From Paenibacillus bouchesdurhonensis (GTDB lineage Bacteria > Bacillota > Bacilli > Paenibacillales > Paenibacillaceae), in contig NZ_LT732548.1 of assembly GCF_900155685.1 (NCBI RefSeq), positions 2,319,397-2,359,640 of the forward strand: a DNA stretch of 40,244 bases, in the 5' to 3' direction. A program made the position numbers and the translations under genes. Below, in pieces: positions 15,598 through 23,024 of this stretch. The notes beneath the pieces are model-generated. The model searched no databases and was not told the origin of the DNA. It was given only the letters and a program-made list of their open reading frames with translations. The stretch's first letter is position 1. Each line of letters opens with the position of its first letter.

Positions 15598-16962
15598 GTG
15601 AATAAACAATACCATGATTTGTTGGAAGCTATTGAATCGAAAGAAGCTGTGCTATGTGTCGTGGGCCTTGGATATGTTGGACTGCCGCTGGCCGTAGAAA
15701 TGGTCAAGCAAGGATTCAAGGTCGTAGGTATTGATCTGGATTCCAGAAAAATCGACAAGATTTACCGCGGGGAATCTTATATTCACGATATCTCCTCCAA
15801 GACGTTAAATGAAGTGGTACAATCGGGACGTTTCGCTCCAACTACCGACTATGCGGCCCTGCGGGACGTAGATGCTATCAGCATCTGTGTGCCGACTCCG
15901 CTTAGCGAAAACCAAGATCCAGACACTTCTTATATCGTAACTGTAGTGGAGAACATTAAACGTTACATGAGAAAAGGCGTTCTGATCACGCTGGAAAGCA
16001 CGACTTATCCAGGAACGACAGAAGAACTGATCCAACGTGAATTGGAAAGCATGGGATACGTGGTCGGCGAGGATTTCTTCCTCTGCTTCTCGCCGGAACG
16101 GGTAGACCCGTCGAATGCGAAATTCAATACATTTAATACGCCGAAAGTCATCGGCGGAACGACAGAGGCATGCCTTGCGCTCGGCGTTGCCGTATACAGC
16201 AGATATGTCGAGACGGTCGTTCCTGTATCGTCGCCAAAGGTAGCAGAAATGTCTAAACTTCTCGAGAATACATTCCGCAGTGTGAACATTGCCTTTATCA
16301 ATGAAATGGCAATGATGTGTGATCGGATGGGTATCGATGTATGGGAGGTTATCGATGCTGCGAAGACGAAGCCATTCGGCTTCATGCCGTTCTACCCGGG
16401 TCCGGGAATCGGCGGACATTGCATTCCGCTAGATCCGATGTATCTATCGTGGAAAGCAAAAGGATTCCGCTTCTACAGTCAGTTTATTGAGCTTGCTCAA
16501 TCGACAAATGATAATATGCCTTATTATGTAGTCAATAAAACATCGAAAATTTTGAATGAGTATGCGAAGTCTATTAAAAAATCGAACATCCTTATTCTCG
16601 GCATGGCTTATAAACCGGATATCGGTGATCTGAGAGAGTCGCCGGGACTTGAAGTATATGAGTTGTATAAAGATAGCGGTGCGGCAGTGGAGTATTATGA
16701 TCCGTATGCCACAAGCTTCAAGGACAAAGCTGGAGTCACCGTGCATAGCGTGGAGTATGACCTCGAGAAGTTCAAATCCTATGATTGCATGGTTCTAGTG
16801 ACGAATCATACCAATCTCGATTACAGCGCCATTGCAGAGCTTGGCGTACCGATTTTGGATACGCGCAATGCATTCAAGGAATTCAAATTGTCCCACGTGT
16901 ACAAGCTCGGTCACTCCGTGCAGCATGTGGATGAGCAAGAAGAAGTGCTTGTCGTAGGTTAA
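15598..16962 (+). CDS. Nucleotide-sugar 6-dehydrogenase (UDP-HexNAc type, WbpA/WecC-like)
   Basis: NAD-dependent oxidation of a UDP-sugar C6 alcohol to a carboxylate, giving the uronic acid precursor in the cytoplasm. The 454-residue protein shows the Rossmann motif VVGLGYVGLPLA (21-32), K220, the catalytic cysteine C275 in GIGGHCIPLDP, and a C-terminal domain with GMAYKPDIGDLRESP. The loop FSPERVDPSN is typical of UDP-GlcNAc/UDP-ManNAc dehydrogenases; UDP-glucose dehydrogenases usually have NPEFLREG there. The product is therefore more likely a UDP-HexNAc-uronate than UDP-glucuronate. The start is GTG with GGAGG 9 bases upstream. It should feed the synthase two genes upstream. Confidence 0.88.
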   Translation: MNKQYHDLLEAIESKEAVLCVVGLGYVGLPLAVEMVKQGFKVVGIDLDSRKIDKIYRGESYIHDISSKTLNEVVQSGRFAPTTDYAALRDVDAISICVPTPLSENQDPDTSYIVTVVENIKRYMRKGVLITLESTTYPGTTEELIQRELESMGYVVGEDFFLCFSPERVDPSNAKFNTFNTPKVIGGTTEACLALGVAVYSRYVETVVPVSSPKVAEMSKLLENTFRSVNIAFINEMAMMCDRMGIDVWEVIDAAKTKPFGFMPFYPGPGIGGHCIPLDPMYLSWKAKGFRFYSQFIELAQSTNDNMPYYVVNKTSKILNEYAKSIKKSNILILGMAYKPDIGDLRESPGLEVYELYKDSGAAVEYYDPYATSFKDKAGVTVHSVEYDLEKFKSYDCMVLVTNHTNLDYSAIAELGVPILDTRNAFKEFKLSHVYKLGHSVQHVDEQEEVLVVG

Positions 16963-16991
16963 AGGCACTCCAATTAGAAGCGGAGGCGGAG

Positions 16992-17942
16992 ATGAATATC
17001 AAATCATGGTACACAAGGTATAGAGGGCTAGCAATGATCATAACAGGAACAGCTATCTTACTCGCTGCTTTGGTTGTTGTTCTACTTCGTCCTTCCGTCC
17101 CGGAGGCGAAGGCGACTTGGCTTTGGGACACTCGGCTGGTGGAGAGCCACACGGAAGATATTATTGAATTTGCCAAGGAACAAGGCGTAACGACCATCTT
17201 TTTACAGATTGGAAATGAGGTGGCCGACGCCTCCTACCAGCGTTTTATCGCGGCTGCCGCCCAAGCCAAGATGGAGGTTCATGCCTTGAACGGACATCCG
17301 GAATGGGCGCTACGCGAACAGCGCAAGGAAGCAACCCGTTTTTTGAATTGGGTCAAACAGTACAATAAGGAGTCGAAGCCGGAAGAGCGGTTCGCAGGTG
17401 TTCAATTCGACGTAGAGCCTTATTTATTAAAAAGCTGGAGTACCGAGCAGGAAGCGATGGTAGAGCAATGGATGGAGAGCGCCCGGGTATGGGTTGAGAG
17501 CGCCCGGCGCGATCAGCTGAAAATCGGAGCTGCACTTCCGTTCTGGCTCGATGGCATCGAGCATGAAGAGCTTGGAGAAGGCCGCGACTTGAGGCAGTGG
17601 ATGGTGGATAAGTTCGATTATGTGGCGATTATGGCCTATCGGGATGCCGCCGAGGCGATTTATGAAGTGTCTCGCGCTACACTGGAAGAAGCAGACGAGC
17701 AGAACAAACAGGTTTGGGTTGGCGTTGAGCTTACCGAGAGCATGGAAGGCCCGGGAGTTTCTTTTTACGAGCAGTCATTATCGTCTGTGAAGCAGGAATT
17801 AAACGAACTGGTCTCGCTCGTTGGCAAGCATTCCTCGTTTGAAGGCGTCGCCGTGCATAGCTATGAATCATGGCGGAATAAGCAGGAAACGAAGATCGCC
17901 CAAAAAACGGACGATACCTCCGGGGAAGAGGTATCCCCATAA
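16992..17942 (+). CDS. Membrane-anchored TIM-barrel-like protein, possible glycosidase
   Basis: A 316-residue protein with one N-terminal membrane helix (about 12-33), after which the chain should lie outside the cell. The body alternates strands and helices like a TIM barrel: TIFLQIGNE, VHALNGHPEWA, FAGVQFDVEPYLL, KIGAALPFW, DYVAIMAYRD, VWVGVELTE, FEGVAVHSYESW. The D140-V-E142 pair in GVQFDVEPY sits where GH18-like enzymes carry the catalytic acids, so hydrolase activity is possible but not shown. The start has GGAGGCGGAG before it. It is the last gene of the polymer operon, 29 bases after the dehydrogenase, and may process or bind the polymer. I cannot name the family. Confidence 0.65.
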   Translation: MNIKSWYTRYRGLAMIITGTAILLAALVVVLLRPSVPEAKATWLWDTRLVESHTEDIIEFAKEQGVTTIFLQIGNEVADASYQRFIAAAAQAKMEVHALNGHPEWALREQRKEATRFLNWVKQYNKESKPEERFAGVQFDVEPYLLKSWSTEQEAMVEQWMESARVWVESARRDQLKIGAALPFWLDGIEHEELGEGRDLRQWMVDKFDYVAIMAYRDAAEAIYEVSRATLEEADEQNKQVWVGVELTESMEGPGVSFYEQSLSSVKQELNELVSLVGKHSSFEGVAVHSYESWRNKQETKIAQKTDDTSGEEVSP

Positions 17943-17960
17943 CAATAGTTAAATAAACAT

Positions 17961-17983
17961 GCCCAGCGCCATAGGCGCTGGGC
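17961..17983 (+). terminator. Hairpin closing the polymer operon
   Basis: GCCCAGCGCC-ATA-GGCGCTGGGC is a perfect 10-bp GC-rich stem 18 bases after the last stop codon. The sequence after it (AGTTTGTGC) is T-poor, so it may stabilise the 3' end as well as terminate. Confidence 0.7.
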
Positions 17984-18029
17984 AGTTTGTGCTCGACAGT
18001 TAGTATAGAAGGAATAATACGATCCTTTT

Positions 18030-18038
18030 TGATATAAT
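18030..18038 (+). promoter_or_regulatory. Extended -10 promoter of the Crp/Fnr-family gene
   Basis: TGATATAAT combines TG-N with a perfect TATAAT, 43 bases before the start codon. No good -35 is seen, which is usual for extended -10 promoters. Confidence 0.5.
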
Positions 18039-18080
18039 TATGGCTACAAGAGTTTATAAAAAGCGAATGGAGCGATTTCG

Positions 18081-18584
18081 ATGATACTGCATAAAGGAGA
18101 GATTTTATTTCGCCAAGGAGACGATGGAAAGTTTCTCTACCATATTAAGAGCGGCCTATTCAAAGTAACGCGGCTGCATGAGAACGGCAATATGGTTCTG
18201 TTTAACATTCTGTATCCCGGCGAGACAGTGCCGCATCATTCCTTGATTTCCCCTAAGGAGATTCACGGCACCGCAGTTGCTCTCATCCGCAGCGAAGTGG
18301 AGATCATCTCTGCTCAGGAATGGTACCGCGAGTTGGAAGAGAATCCGCAAAAGCCGCTTGAGGTGGCCCGCCTCCTTCAGGAGAAGGTTCGCTTTATGCA
18401 GGAGCGCCTAGACCATCTTACGGTAGGTACTCCTGGCGAGCGATTGGAGCTGCTGCAGAAATGGCTTAGCCAACATGCGAACGGCGCTCCCCTAACCGAT
18501 TATTTGACCCAGGAGGAGATCGGACAGCTGATCGGGATTAGACGCGAAACGGTCAACCGGCTGCTGCGAGGGCAACAGGTATAG
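18081..18584 (+). CDS. Short Crp/Fnr-family transcriptional regulator
   Basis: A 167-residue regulator, against 220-240 for most of the family. The cyclic-nucleotide-type beta barrel (about 1-80: KGEILFRQGDDGKFLYHIKSGLFKVTRL) begins almost at the start, and the dimer helix (about 92-115) follows. The C-terminal winged helix has LTQEEIGQLIGIRRETVNRLLR as its recognition helix region. There is no cysteine cluster, so it should not hold an iron-sulfur centre. The ATG has GGAG 8 bases upstream, and I see no in-frame extension. It converges on hmp with 21 bases between the stop codons; a role in nitrosative or redox response is a guess from that position. The ligand is unknown. Confidence 0.8.
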   Translation: MILHKGEILFRQGDDGKFLYHIKSGLFKVTRLHENGNMVLFNILYPGETVPHHSLISPKEIHGTAVALIRSEVEIISAQEWYRELEENPQKPLEVARLLQEKVRFMQERLDHLTVGTPGERLELLQKWLSQHANGAPLTDYLTQEEIGQLIGIRRETVNRLLRGQQV

Positions 18585-18595
18585 CGCTAGCCGGG

Positions 18596-18618
18596 CAGTA
18601 CAGAATTAGTTTGTACTG
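18596..18618 (+). terminator. Weak hairpin between convergent genes
   Basis: CAGTACA (18596-18602) pairs with TGTACTG (18612-18618) around a 9-nt loop that includes the hmp stop codon. The stem is short and no T-run follows, so termination is uncertain. Confidence 0.3.
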
Positions 18619-19826
18619 GAGGCGGAGCTGTTCAAGCTGCCGGCAGGCCCAAAAAATTCATAATGGATATTTTCCTCGGGCACATTCATTTCGTGCAAGG
18701 CCTGATAGATCGCTTGCATGAACGGTACTGGCCCGCAGAAATAGAAGTCGGACTGTGATGGTGCTGCCGTCGAGAGCCACGAAGCATCGATATATCCGCT
18801 TTTATCGCATCTATCGTCAGAAGCTGATGTTTCGTAAACCGTATAGTACTTCAAACGAGGAGAATTAGCGGCAAGCGTCTCGACATGCTCCTTCATAATA
18901 TGATGCCCTTTGCTGCGAGCGGCGTGAATATATACGATTTCGCGTTCGGAATGCTGCAGCAGTGTCTCCAGCATACTGATCATCGGTGTCAGGCCTACGC
19001 CTCCGCTGATTAGTGTGACGGGAGTTTGCAGATCTTGATTCAGTGTAAATTCACCTGCAGGCGCGCTAAGCTCAAGGATATCGCCCTCCATCACGTGCTG
19101 ATGCAGATAGGTAGATACTACCCCTGCCGGCCGATGATCGTCGCTATCCTCACGCTTTACAGTAATGCGGTAATAGTCGGCTCCTGGGGCGGTGGACAGG
19201 CTGTAGTGGCGAAGATGGGTGAACTCCTGGCCTTCCGGTTTTACTCTTACTGTAATATATTGACCAGGCTCGTAGGAAGCGATGGCCTTCCCGTCTTCAG
19301 GTACAAGGTAGAAGGAGGCTGCTTCTGAGGTTTCCTGTACCTTGCGATCGACGATAAAGCGACGGAAGCCGCGCCATCCTCCTGGCAGCTGCTCAGAGTG
19401 CTCATACATATCGGCCTCAACGCTGATAAATACATCGGCAATGACCCCGTAAGCTTTACCCCAAGCGTCGATAATTTCATCGGTTGCCGCTTCACCAAGG
19501 ACGGTTTTGATCGCGCCTAGCAGGTTCTCGCCTACAATCGGATAATGTTCTGGAAGGATGCCGAGCGCGCGATGCTTGTGAGCGATGCCGCGAACGACCG
19601 GGAGGATTTGTTCCAGGGCATCGATATTTGCGGCAGCGGCATATACAGCATTGGCCAGCGCTGTCGGTTGTTTCCCCTGACGTTGGTTGGCATGATTGAA
19701 AATATTCAGCAGTTCGGGATGGTTTTTGAACATCGTTTGGTAAAATGTCCGGGTTATCGTTTCGCCATGAACCTCTAACACCGGAACAGTGGATTTAATG
19801 ATTTCGATCGTACGGGAGTCAAGCAT
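18606..19826 (-). CDS. hmp: Flavohemoglobin, nitric oxide dioxygenase
   Basis: Converts nitric oxide and O2 to nitrate with NAD(P)H, protecting the cytoplasm from nitrosative stress. The 406-residue protein has a globin domain (about 1-140) with proximal heme histidine H85 in [12 protein letters not shown], matching E. coli Hmp. Next is an FAD domain (about 150-260) with RHYSLS, and an NAD domain with [14 protein letters not shown] and [11 protein letters not shown]. The length is normal. ATG 19826 has AAAGAGGG upstream. Two Fnr/Crp-type sites lie upstream, one about 41.5 bp before the predicted transcription start. B. subtilis hmp is known to be controlled by ResD/NsrR, so Fnr control here would be a different wiring. 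Confidence 0.95.
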   Translation of the reverse strand: MLDSRTIEIIKSTVPVLEVHGETITRTFYQTMFKNHPELLNIFNHANQRQGKQPTALANAVYAAAANIDALEQILPVVRGIAHKHRALGILPEHYPIVGENLLGAIKTVLGEAATDEIIDAWGKAYGVIADVFISVEADMYEHSEQLPGGWRGFRRFIVDRKVQETSEAASFYLVPEDGKAIASYEPGQYITVRVKPEGQEFTHLRHYSLSTAPGADYYRITVKREDSDDHRPAGVVSTYLHQHVMEGDILELSAPAGEFTLNQDLQTPVTLISGGVGLTPMISMLETLLQHSEREIVYIHAARSKGHHIMKEHVETLAANSPRLKYYTVYETSASDDRCDKSGYIDASWLSTAAPSQSDFYFCGPVPFMQAIYQALHEMNVPEENIHYEFFGPAGSLNSSASSTN

Positions 19827-19872
19827 AACAGTACCCTCTTTCCAATTGAATTATCGTTCAAACTTCCCCATC

Positions 19873-19878
19873 AGTATA
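19873..19878 (-). promoter_or_regulatory. -10 element of hmp
   Basis: TATACT on the minus strand, 47 bases before the hmp start. A start of transcription about 7 bases on (near 19866) places the centre of the nearer Fnr-type site at -41.5. Confidence 0.5.
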
Positions 19879-19899
19879 GAGCGGTGACAACCGTCAAAA

Positions 19900-19915
19900 G
19901 GTGATTCTCGTCACA
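19900..19915 (-). promoter_or_regulatory. Fnr/Crp-type box upstream of hmp (near)
   Basis: Read on the minus strand, TGTGACGAGAATCACC fits TGTGA-N6-TCACA with one mismatch in the last base. Its centre is about 41.5 bp upstream of the predicted hmp transcription start, the class II activator position. Confidence 0.65.
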
Positions 19916-19952
19916 TGAAAAATTCCTAAAATGTGAACAAATAGTAAAATGC

Positions 19953-19968
19953 AATGATATTCATCACA
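19953..19968 (-). promoter_or_regulatory. Fnr/Crp-type box upstream of hmp (far)
   Basis: Read on the minus strand, TGTGATGAATATCATT has a perfect TGTGA half and a TCATT second half (two mismatches). It is 53 bp from the nearer site, about five helical turns. Confidence 0.4.
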
Positions 19969-20025
19969 AAATAGAAAGAAAAATAAATATCAGAGCGCCA
20001 AGCTGTTTAGTCATCATTGCTGCTG

Positions 20026-20034
20026 TGTTATAAT
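20026..20034 (+). promoter_or_regulatory. Extended -10 promoter of the yitT leader
   Basis: TGTTATAAT gives TG-N-TATAAT. The transcript would start near 20041 and so carry about 240 bases before the YitT start codon. Confidence 0.5.
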
Positions 20035-20074
20035 AAAGATAGATACAAAACCAAAAAGAAAGGATCAGGATACC

Positions 20075-20140
20075 ATGTGTTCCCGAAGGACGAAATCCCT
20101 AAGGACGATTTGGAAACGTTGTGATCTCTCTTACACTTAG
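20075..20140 (+). other. Candidate 21-residue upstream ORF
   Basis: ATG 20075 follows AAGGATCAGGA and opens 21 codons plus TAG. The peptide is strongly basic (it begins MCSRRTKSLR and has seven Arg/Lys) with two cysteines. It lies at the 5' end of the leader, upstream of the nested hairpins, where leader peptides are found. Real translation is not shown by the sequence. Confidence 0.3.
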
Positions 20141-20147
20141 CTTCTTT

Positions 20148-20267
20148 TCGTAGTTACGTCGGTTATTTGACTAGCCACCCTACGAAGGAAGCGTGGAATG
20201 ATGCGAAGGATGACCTCCTCACCAGCCATCTTCGTAGGGTGCTGCCGTAAGGTTAACCAAACTACGA
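20148..20267 (+). promoter_or_regulatory. Structured leader RNA candidate before yitT
   Basis: Three nested complementary pairs are visible: TCGTAGTT (20148-20155) with AACTACGA (20260-20267), GGTTA (20161-20165) with TAACC (20254-20258), and CACCCTACGAAG (20176-20187) with CTTCGTAGGGTG (20230-20241). The structure ends 3 bases before the AGAGGG ribosome site. It does not match any riboswitch consensus I can recall in detail. There is no oligo-T tail, so control of translation is more likely than of termination. Confidence 0.5.
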
Positions 20268-20282
20268 TAAGAGGGATTGGAA

Positions 20283-20945
20283 ATGGGGAAAAGAGTAAAC
20301 TGGCAAGCTTTTAGCTTGCAGGTAACGATGATGCTGCTGGGTACGTTTTTATTGGCCTTTACGTACTATCATATCAATTTTCAGAACGGTTTATCCGAGG
20401 GCGGATTTGTGGGCTTAGCGCTGCTGGGCAAGTATTTGTTTGATTTGCCGCCTGCTCTGAGCATGATTATGCTGGATATTCCGGTATTGATCGCCGCCGT
20501 ATTTTTAAAAGGACGCAAGTTTATTGTAAATACGTTATTTGCATCACTGGCATTTTCGGCATTTTATGAGCTGTGCGAACAGTTCTCGCCGCTTACCTTG
20601 AATTTGCAGGGCAATTTGCCAATAGCTGCACTATTGTCGGGCGTGTTCACGGGAATCGGCGCGGGTGTTGTACTGCGAGTAGGCGGGGCGACGGGCGGGG
20701 ACGATATGCTGTCTCTCATGATCAGTGAACGATCCGGCCTGAAGATCGGCACCGTCTTCATTCTAATGGACGCCGTAGTATTAGGGATTTCTTTAATATA
20801 TTTACCATTCACGGAAACGGTATTCACAATCATGGCCGTGCTGATCGCGGGCAAGACGATCACCTGGACTGTAAGTTGCGGGAAGCAAGATACCGCTGTT
20901 CTCCGTGTGCCATATGCAATCAAAGAGAAAACAGCTCGAGCCTGA
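20283..20945 (+). CDS. YitT-family membrane protein without the C-terminal domain
   Basis: A 220-residue integral membrane protein with five or six hydrophobic segments, of the YitT/DUF161 family, whose function is not established. Family features include the G-G-x-x-G turn in SEGGFVGLALLGKYLFDLPPAL and RVGGATGGDDMLSLMI. Most YitT proteins have about 280 residues with a soluble C-terminal DUF2179 domain; this one ends after the last membrane segment with a short basic tail. ATG 20283 has AGAGGG upstream; TTG 20277 is in frame but too close. The gene stands alone behind a long structured leader, divergent from hmp. The stop codon lies in the loop of its terminator. Confidence 0.85.
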   Translation: MGKRVNWQAFSLQVTMMLLGTFLLAFTYYHINFQNGLSEGGFVGLALLGKYLFDLPPALSMIMLDIPVLIAAVFLKGRKFIVNTLFASLAFSAFYELCEQFSPLTLNLQGNLPIAALLSGVFTGIGAGVVLRVGGATGGDDMLSLMISERSGLKIGTVFILMDAVVLGISLIYLPFTETVFTIMAVLIAGKTITWTVSCGKQDTAVLRVPYAIKEKTARA

Positions 20946-20961
20946 GGCTTGGGCTGTTTTT
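20930..20961 (+). terminator. Terminator overlapping the yitT stop codon
   Basis: ACAGC and AGCC before the stop pair with GGCT and GCTGT after it, with the TGA stop codon in the loop, followed by TTTTT. Confidence 0.75.
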
Positions 20962-20980
20962 GCCATGGACACAAAAAATA

Positions 20981-21005
20981 AACAGCCCCGGGAAGCGGGG
21001 CTGTT
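20981..21005 (-). terminator. Terminator of the small minus-strand gene
   Basis: AACAGCCCC (20981-20989) pairs with GGGGCTGTT (20997-21005). On the minus strand it is followed by TTATTTTTTG, so it ends the transcript of the gene at 21024-21212. Confidence 0.8.
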
Positions 21006-21023
21006 CGTAGCTGAACAACAGCG

Positions 21024-21212
21024 TTACTTTGCGTTCTCATCCTTCGGGTGGTTCTCATCCCATTCATGGGCTTTGGCCGTGCCGATCGCAATGGCTCTGC
21101 CTTCCTCATAGCCTTCCTCAAGCAGGGCATTGGCGATCTCAATCGCCTTGTGGCGAACGCGGACGTCCAAATTTTTCATGGAAACCGGATAGTCGTGCTT
21201 GTTCCAAGGCAT
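21024..21212 (-). CDS. Conserved small soluble protein of unknown function
   Basis: A 62-residue acidic, helical protein starting MPWNKHDYP, followed by a helix with RHKAIEIANALLEEGYEEGRAIAIGTAKAHEW. Small proteins of just this kind are common in Bacilli and I recognise the pattern, but I cannot give a function. ATG 21212 has AAGGAGGAG at good spacing and a strong terminator follows, so the gene is very likely real. It lies 86 bases after msrAB on the same strand. Confidence 0.8.
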   Translation of the reverse strand: MPWNKHDYPVSMKNLDVRVRHKAIEIANALLEEGYEEGRAIAIGTAKAHEWDENHPKDENAK

Positions 21213-21277
21213 GGATCGATCTCCTCCTTATTAGAGTGAAGTATATTCTATCTCCTCATATTCATTACCCTAATCAA

Positions 21278-21297
21278 GGAGCTCGTTAACGGGCTCC
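21278..21297 (-). terminator. Hairpin after msrAB
   Basis: GGAGCTCG (21278-21285) pairs with CGGGCTCC (21290-21297) with one mismatch and a 4-nt loop, directly after the msrAB stop. No T-run follows, so it is a weak terminator at best. Confidence 0.35.
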
Positions 21298-21298
21298 G

Positions 21299-22294
21299 TT
21301 ATTCGCTGCCCTGCAGACGCTGTGGTTCCTCAAATAAGGGCAAGTATTCTCCATAGCCTTCCTGCTCCAGCTCCTCCTTGGGGATGAACCGCAATGCTGC
21401 CGAATTGATGCAGTAGCGCAGTCCGGTCGGCTGCGGCCCATCTTCAAACACGTGGCCAAGATGAGAATCTCCTTCACGGCTGCGGACTTCGGTGCGAGTC
21501 ATGAAATGGCTTGTGTCCAAATTTTCTTTGATGCTGTAGGATCTCAGGGGCTTTGTAAAGCTCGGCCAGCCGCAGCCGGCATCATATTTATCCTTGGAGC
21601 TGAACAGCGGCTCGCCGGATACGACGTCCACATAGATGCCCTCGGCTTCATAATCCCAATACTCGCCCGTAAACGGTCTTTCCGTCCCGTTATTTTGCGT
21701 GACCTCATATTGAATTGGAGTGAGCAGCTGCTTCAACTCCTCCTTGTTGGCCGGGCCTGACCAATGGTGATCAATAAAATCCTCCCGTCCCGAGCCTTTG
21801 CGGTATCTTTGGTAATGGGCAGGGTTCTTCTTGTGATATTGCTGGTGGTATTCTTCCGCGGCATAGAACGGAGCTGCTGGAAGAATGGCGGTTACAATCG
21901 GGCTGGTGAAGCGGCCGCTCTGCTCCAACGCCAATTTGGACGCTTCGGCTTCCTTGCGCTGCTCCTCCGTATGATAAAAAATAGCGGTTCGGTATGAATC
22001 GCCCCGATCATGGAACTGACCGCCCTCATCCGTTGGATCGATTTGCTGCCAGAATAGTTCTAGCAGCTTCCTATAAGGAAACACAGAGGGGTCAAATGTA
22101 ATTTGCACCGCTTCATAATGCCCAGTACGATTAGAGCAAACCTCTTCATAGGTTGGATTTACCGTATGGCCGCCAGTATAACCGGAGACGATGCCGTAAA
22201 TGCCGGGAAGCTCTTCAAAGGGCGAAACCATGCACCAGAAACAGCCGCCAGCAAATGTAGCCAGTTCTTTGTTTGACATTGGCGTTGTACTCAT
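21299..22294 (-). CDS. msrAB: Fused peptide methionine sulfoxide reductase MsrA-MsrB
   Basis: Repairs oxidised methionine in proteins; MsrA reduces the S- and MsrB the R-sulfoxide. The 331-residue protein has the MsrA domain first (about 10-160) with catalytic C18 in GGCFWC. The MsrB domain follows (about 180-315) with [21 protein letters not shown] and the catalytic cysteine in [13 protein letters not shown]. The usual zinc CxxC pairs of many MsrB proteins are absent, as in the zinc-free subgroup. The second of two adjacent ATGs (22294) is chosen because it is 6 bases from GGAG; ATG 22297 is only 3 away. There is no signal peptide, so it acts in the cytoplasm. It lies 37 bases after the TVP38-like gene and may share its transcript. 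Confidence 0.95.
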   Translation of the reverse strand: MSTTPMSNKELATFAGGCFWCMVSPFEELPGIYGIVSGYTGGHTVNPTYEEVCSNRTGHYEAVQITFDPSVFPYRKLLELFWQQIDPTDEGGQFHDRGDSYRTAIFYHTEEQRKEAEASKLALEQSGRFTSPIVTAILPAAPFYAAEEYHQQYHKKNPAHYQRYRKGSGREDFIDHHWSGPANKEELKQLLTPIQYEVTQNNGTERPFTGEYWDYEAEGIYVDVVSGEPLFSSKDKYDAGCGWPSFTKPLRSYSIKENLDTSHFMTRTEVRSREGDSHLGHVFEDGPQPTGLRYCINSAALRFIPKEELEQEGYGEYLPLFEEPQRLQGSE

Positions 22295-22331
22295 CATAAG
22301 CTCCTTTCCTTTCGTTTCCTTTTAAATTTTA

Positions 22332-22937
22332 TTATATCTTTTTTTGCCGAAATCCCCAAACCCATAACAGAAGGATGAGAAACACGAAATAAAATACGGC
22401 GATAAATGTCGCAATAAGAGGCTGTTCTTCCAGCGTTGAACCGACATAAGCATAAACATAGACCGCCGGAAGCTTGCCGACAAGCGACCCGAGGATGAAA
22501 TGAATGAAGGACATCCCTGTTGCACCGGCATAAATGTTAACTGCCGTTTGGGGAATGAATGGGATCAAGCGGCATATGGCGATCGTTCGAAAAGGTCTGT
22601 GGGCAGAGAATTGCGTCAGCTGCTCTAATCTCTTGAAACGGGCCAGCCAGTTTGCAGCAGATTCTCTGAATATAGCGGCTCCTCCGTACACGATAGCTCC
22701 TGCCAGTGTGGAGCCGAATAAAATAATCGTCCCACCGCCTAAGGTTCCCATAACATAACCTGCCGCAGCTACCACGATTTTATAAGGCACTACTGGAAAA
22801 AGAGCAAGCAGTGTGGAGAGCACAAGCAGCAGCCAGACCGGCGGCGATCCCTGACTCCATGCCGTAAGCTCGTGTCGGTATACATATGTCAGTATGAATA
22901 GGACGGCATACAGGATTACGACAGACCATTTTTTCAT
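22332..22937 (-). CDS. TVP38/TMEM64-family membrane protein
   Basis: A 201-residue integral membrane protein of the DedA/VTT superfamily; members are linked to lipid scrambling and membrane homeostasis, but the function of this one is unknown. Family marks are ALFPVVPYKIVVAAAGYVMG in the first re-entrant region and RLIPFIPQTAVNIYAGATGM in the second, then SLVGKLPAVYVYAYVG. It has about five hydrophobic stretches. ATG 22937 has GTGAGGG upstream; the longer open frame to 23009 adds residues outside the family pattern. It lies between msrAB and the AraC regulator on the same strand. Confidence 0.88.
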   Translation of the reverse strand: MKKWSVVILYAVLFILTYVYRHELTAWSQGSPPVWLLLVLSTLLALFPVVPYKIVVAAAGYVMGTLGGGTIILFGSTLAGAIVYGGAAIFRESAANWLARFKRLEQLTQFSAHRPFRTIAICRLIPFIPQTAVNIYAGATGMSFIHFILGSLVGKLPAVYVYAYVGSTLEEQPLIATFIAVFYFVFLILLLWVWGFRQKKI

Positions 22938-23024
22938 TGGCAGGCCCTCACTTTCTTCCTGTATCATACCAAAGAAGCGATTCACTAGAAACATTCGCAA
23001 AAAATTCACTTTTTTTGTATTGCA

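Noticed and set aside
20148..20267. Possible M-box (Mg2+) riboswitch or a small mobile repeat (MITE)
   Set aside because: The M-box core words are absent. There is no terminal target duplication or second copy in the window, so neither name is used.
20564..21142. 192-codon minus-strand open frame
   Set aside because: It runs across yitT, two terminators and the small gene on the minus strand in another frame; a shadow frame.
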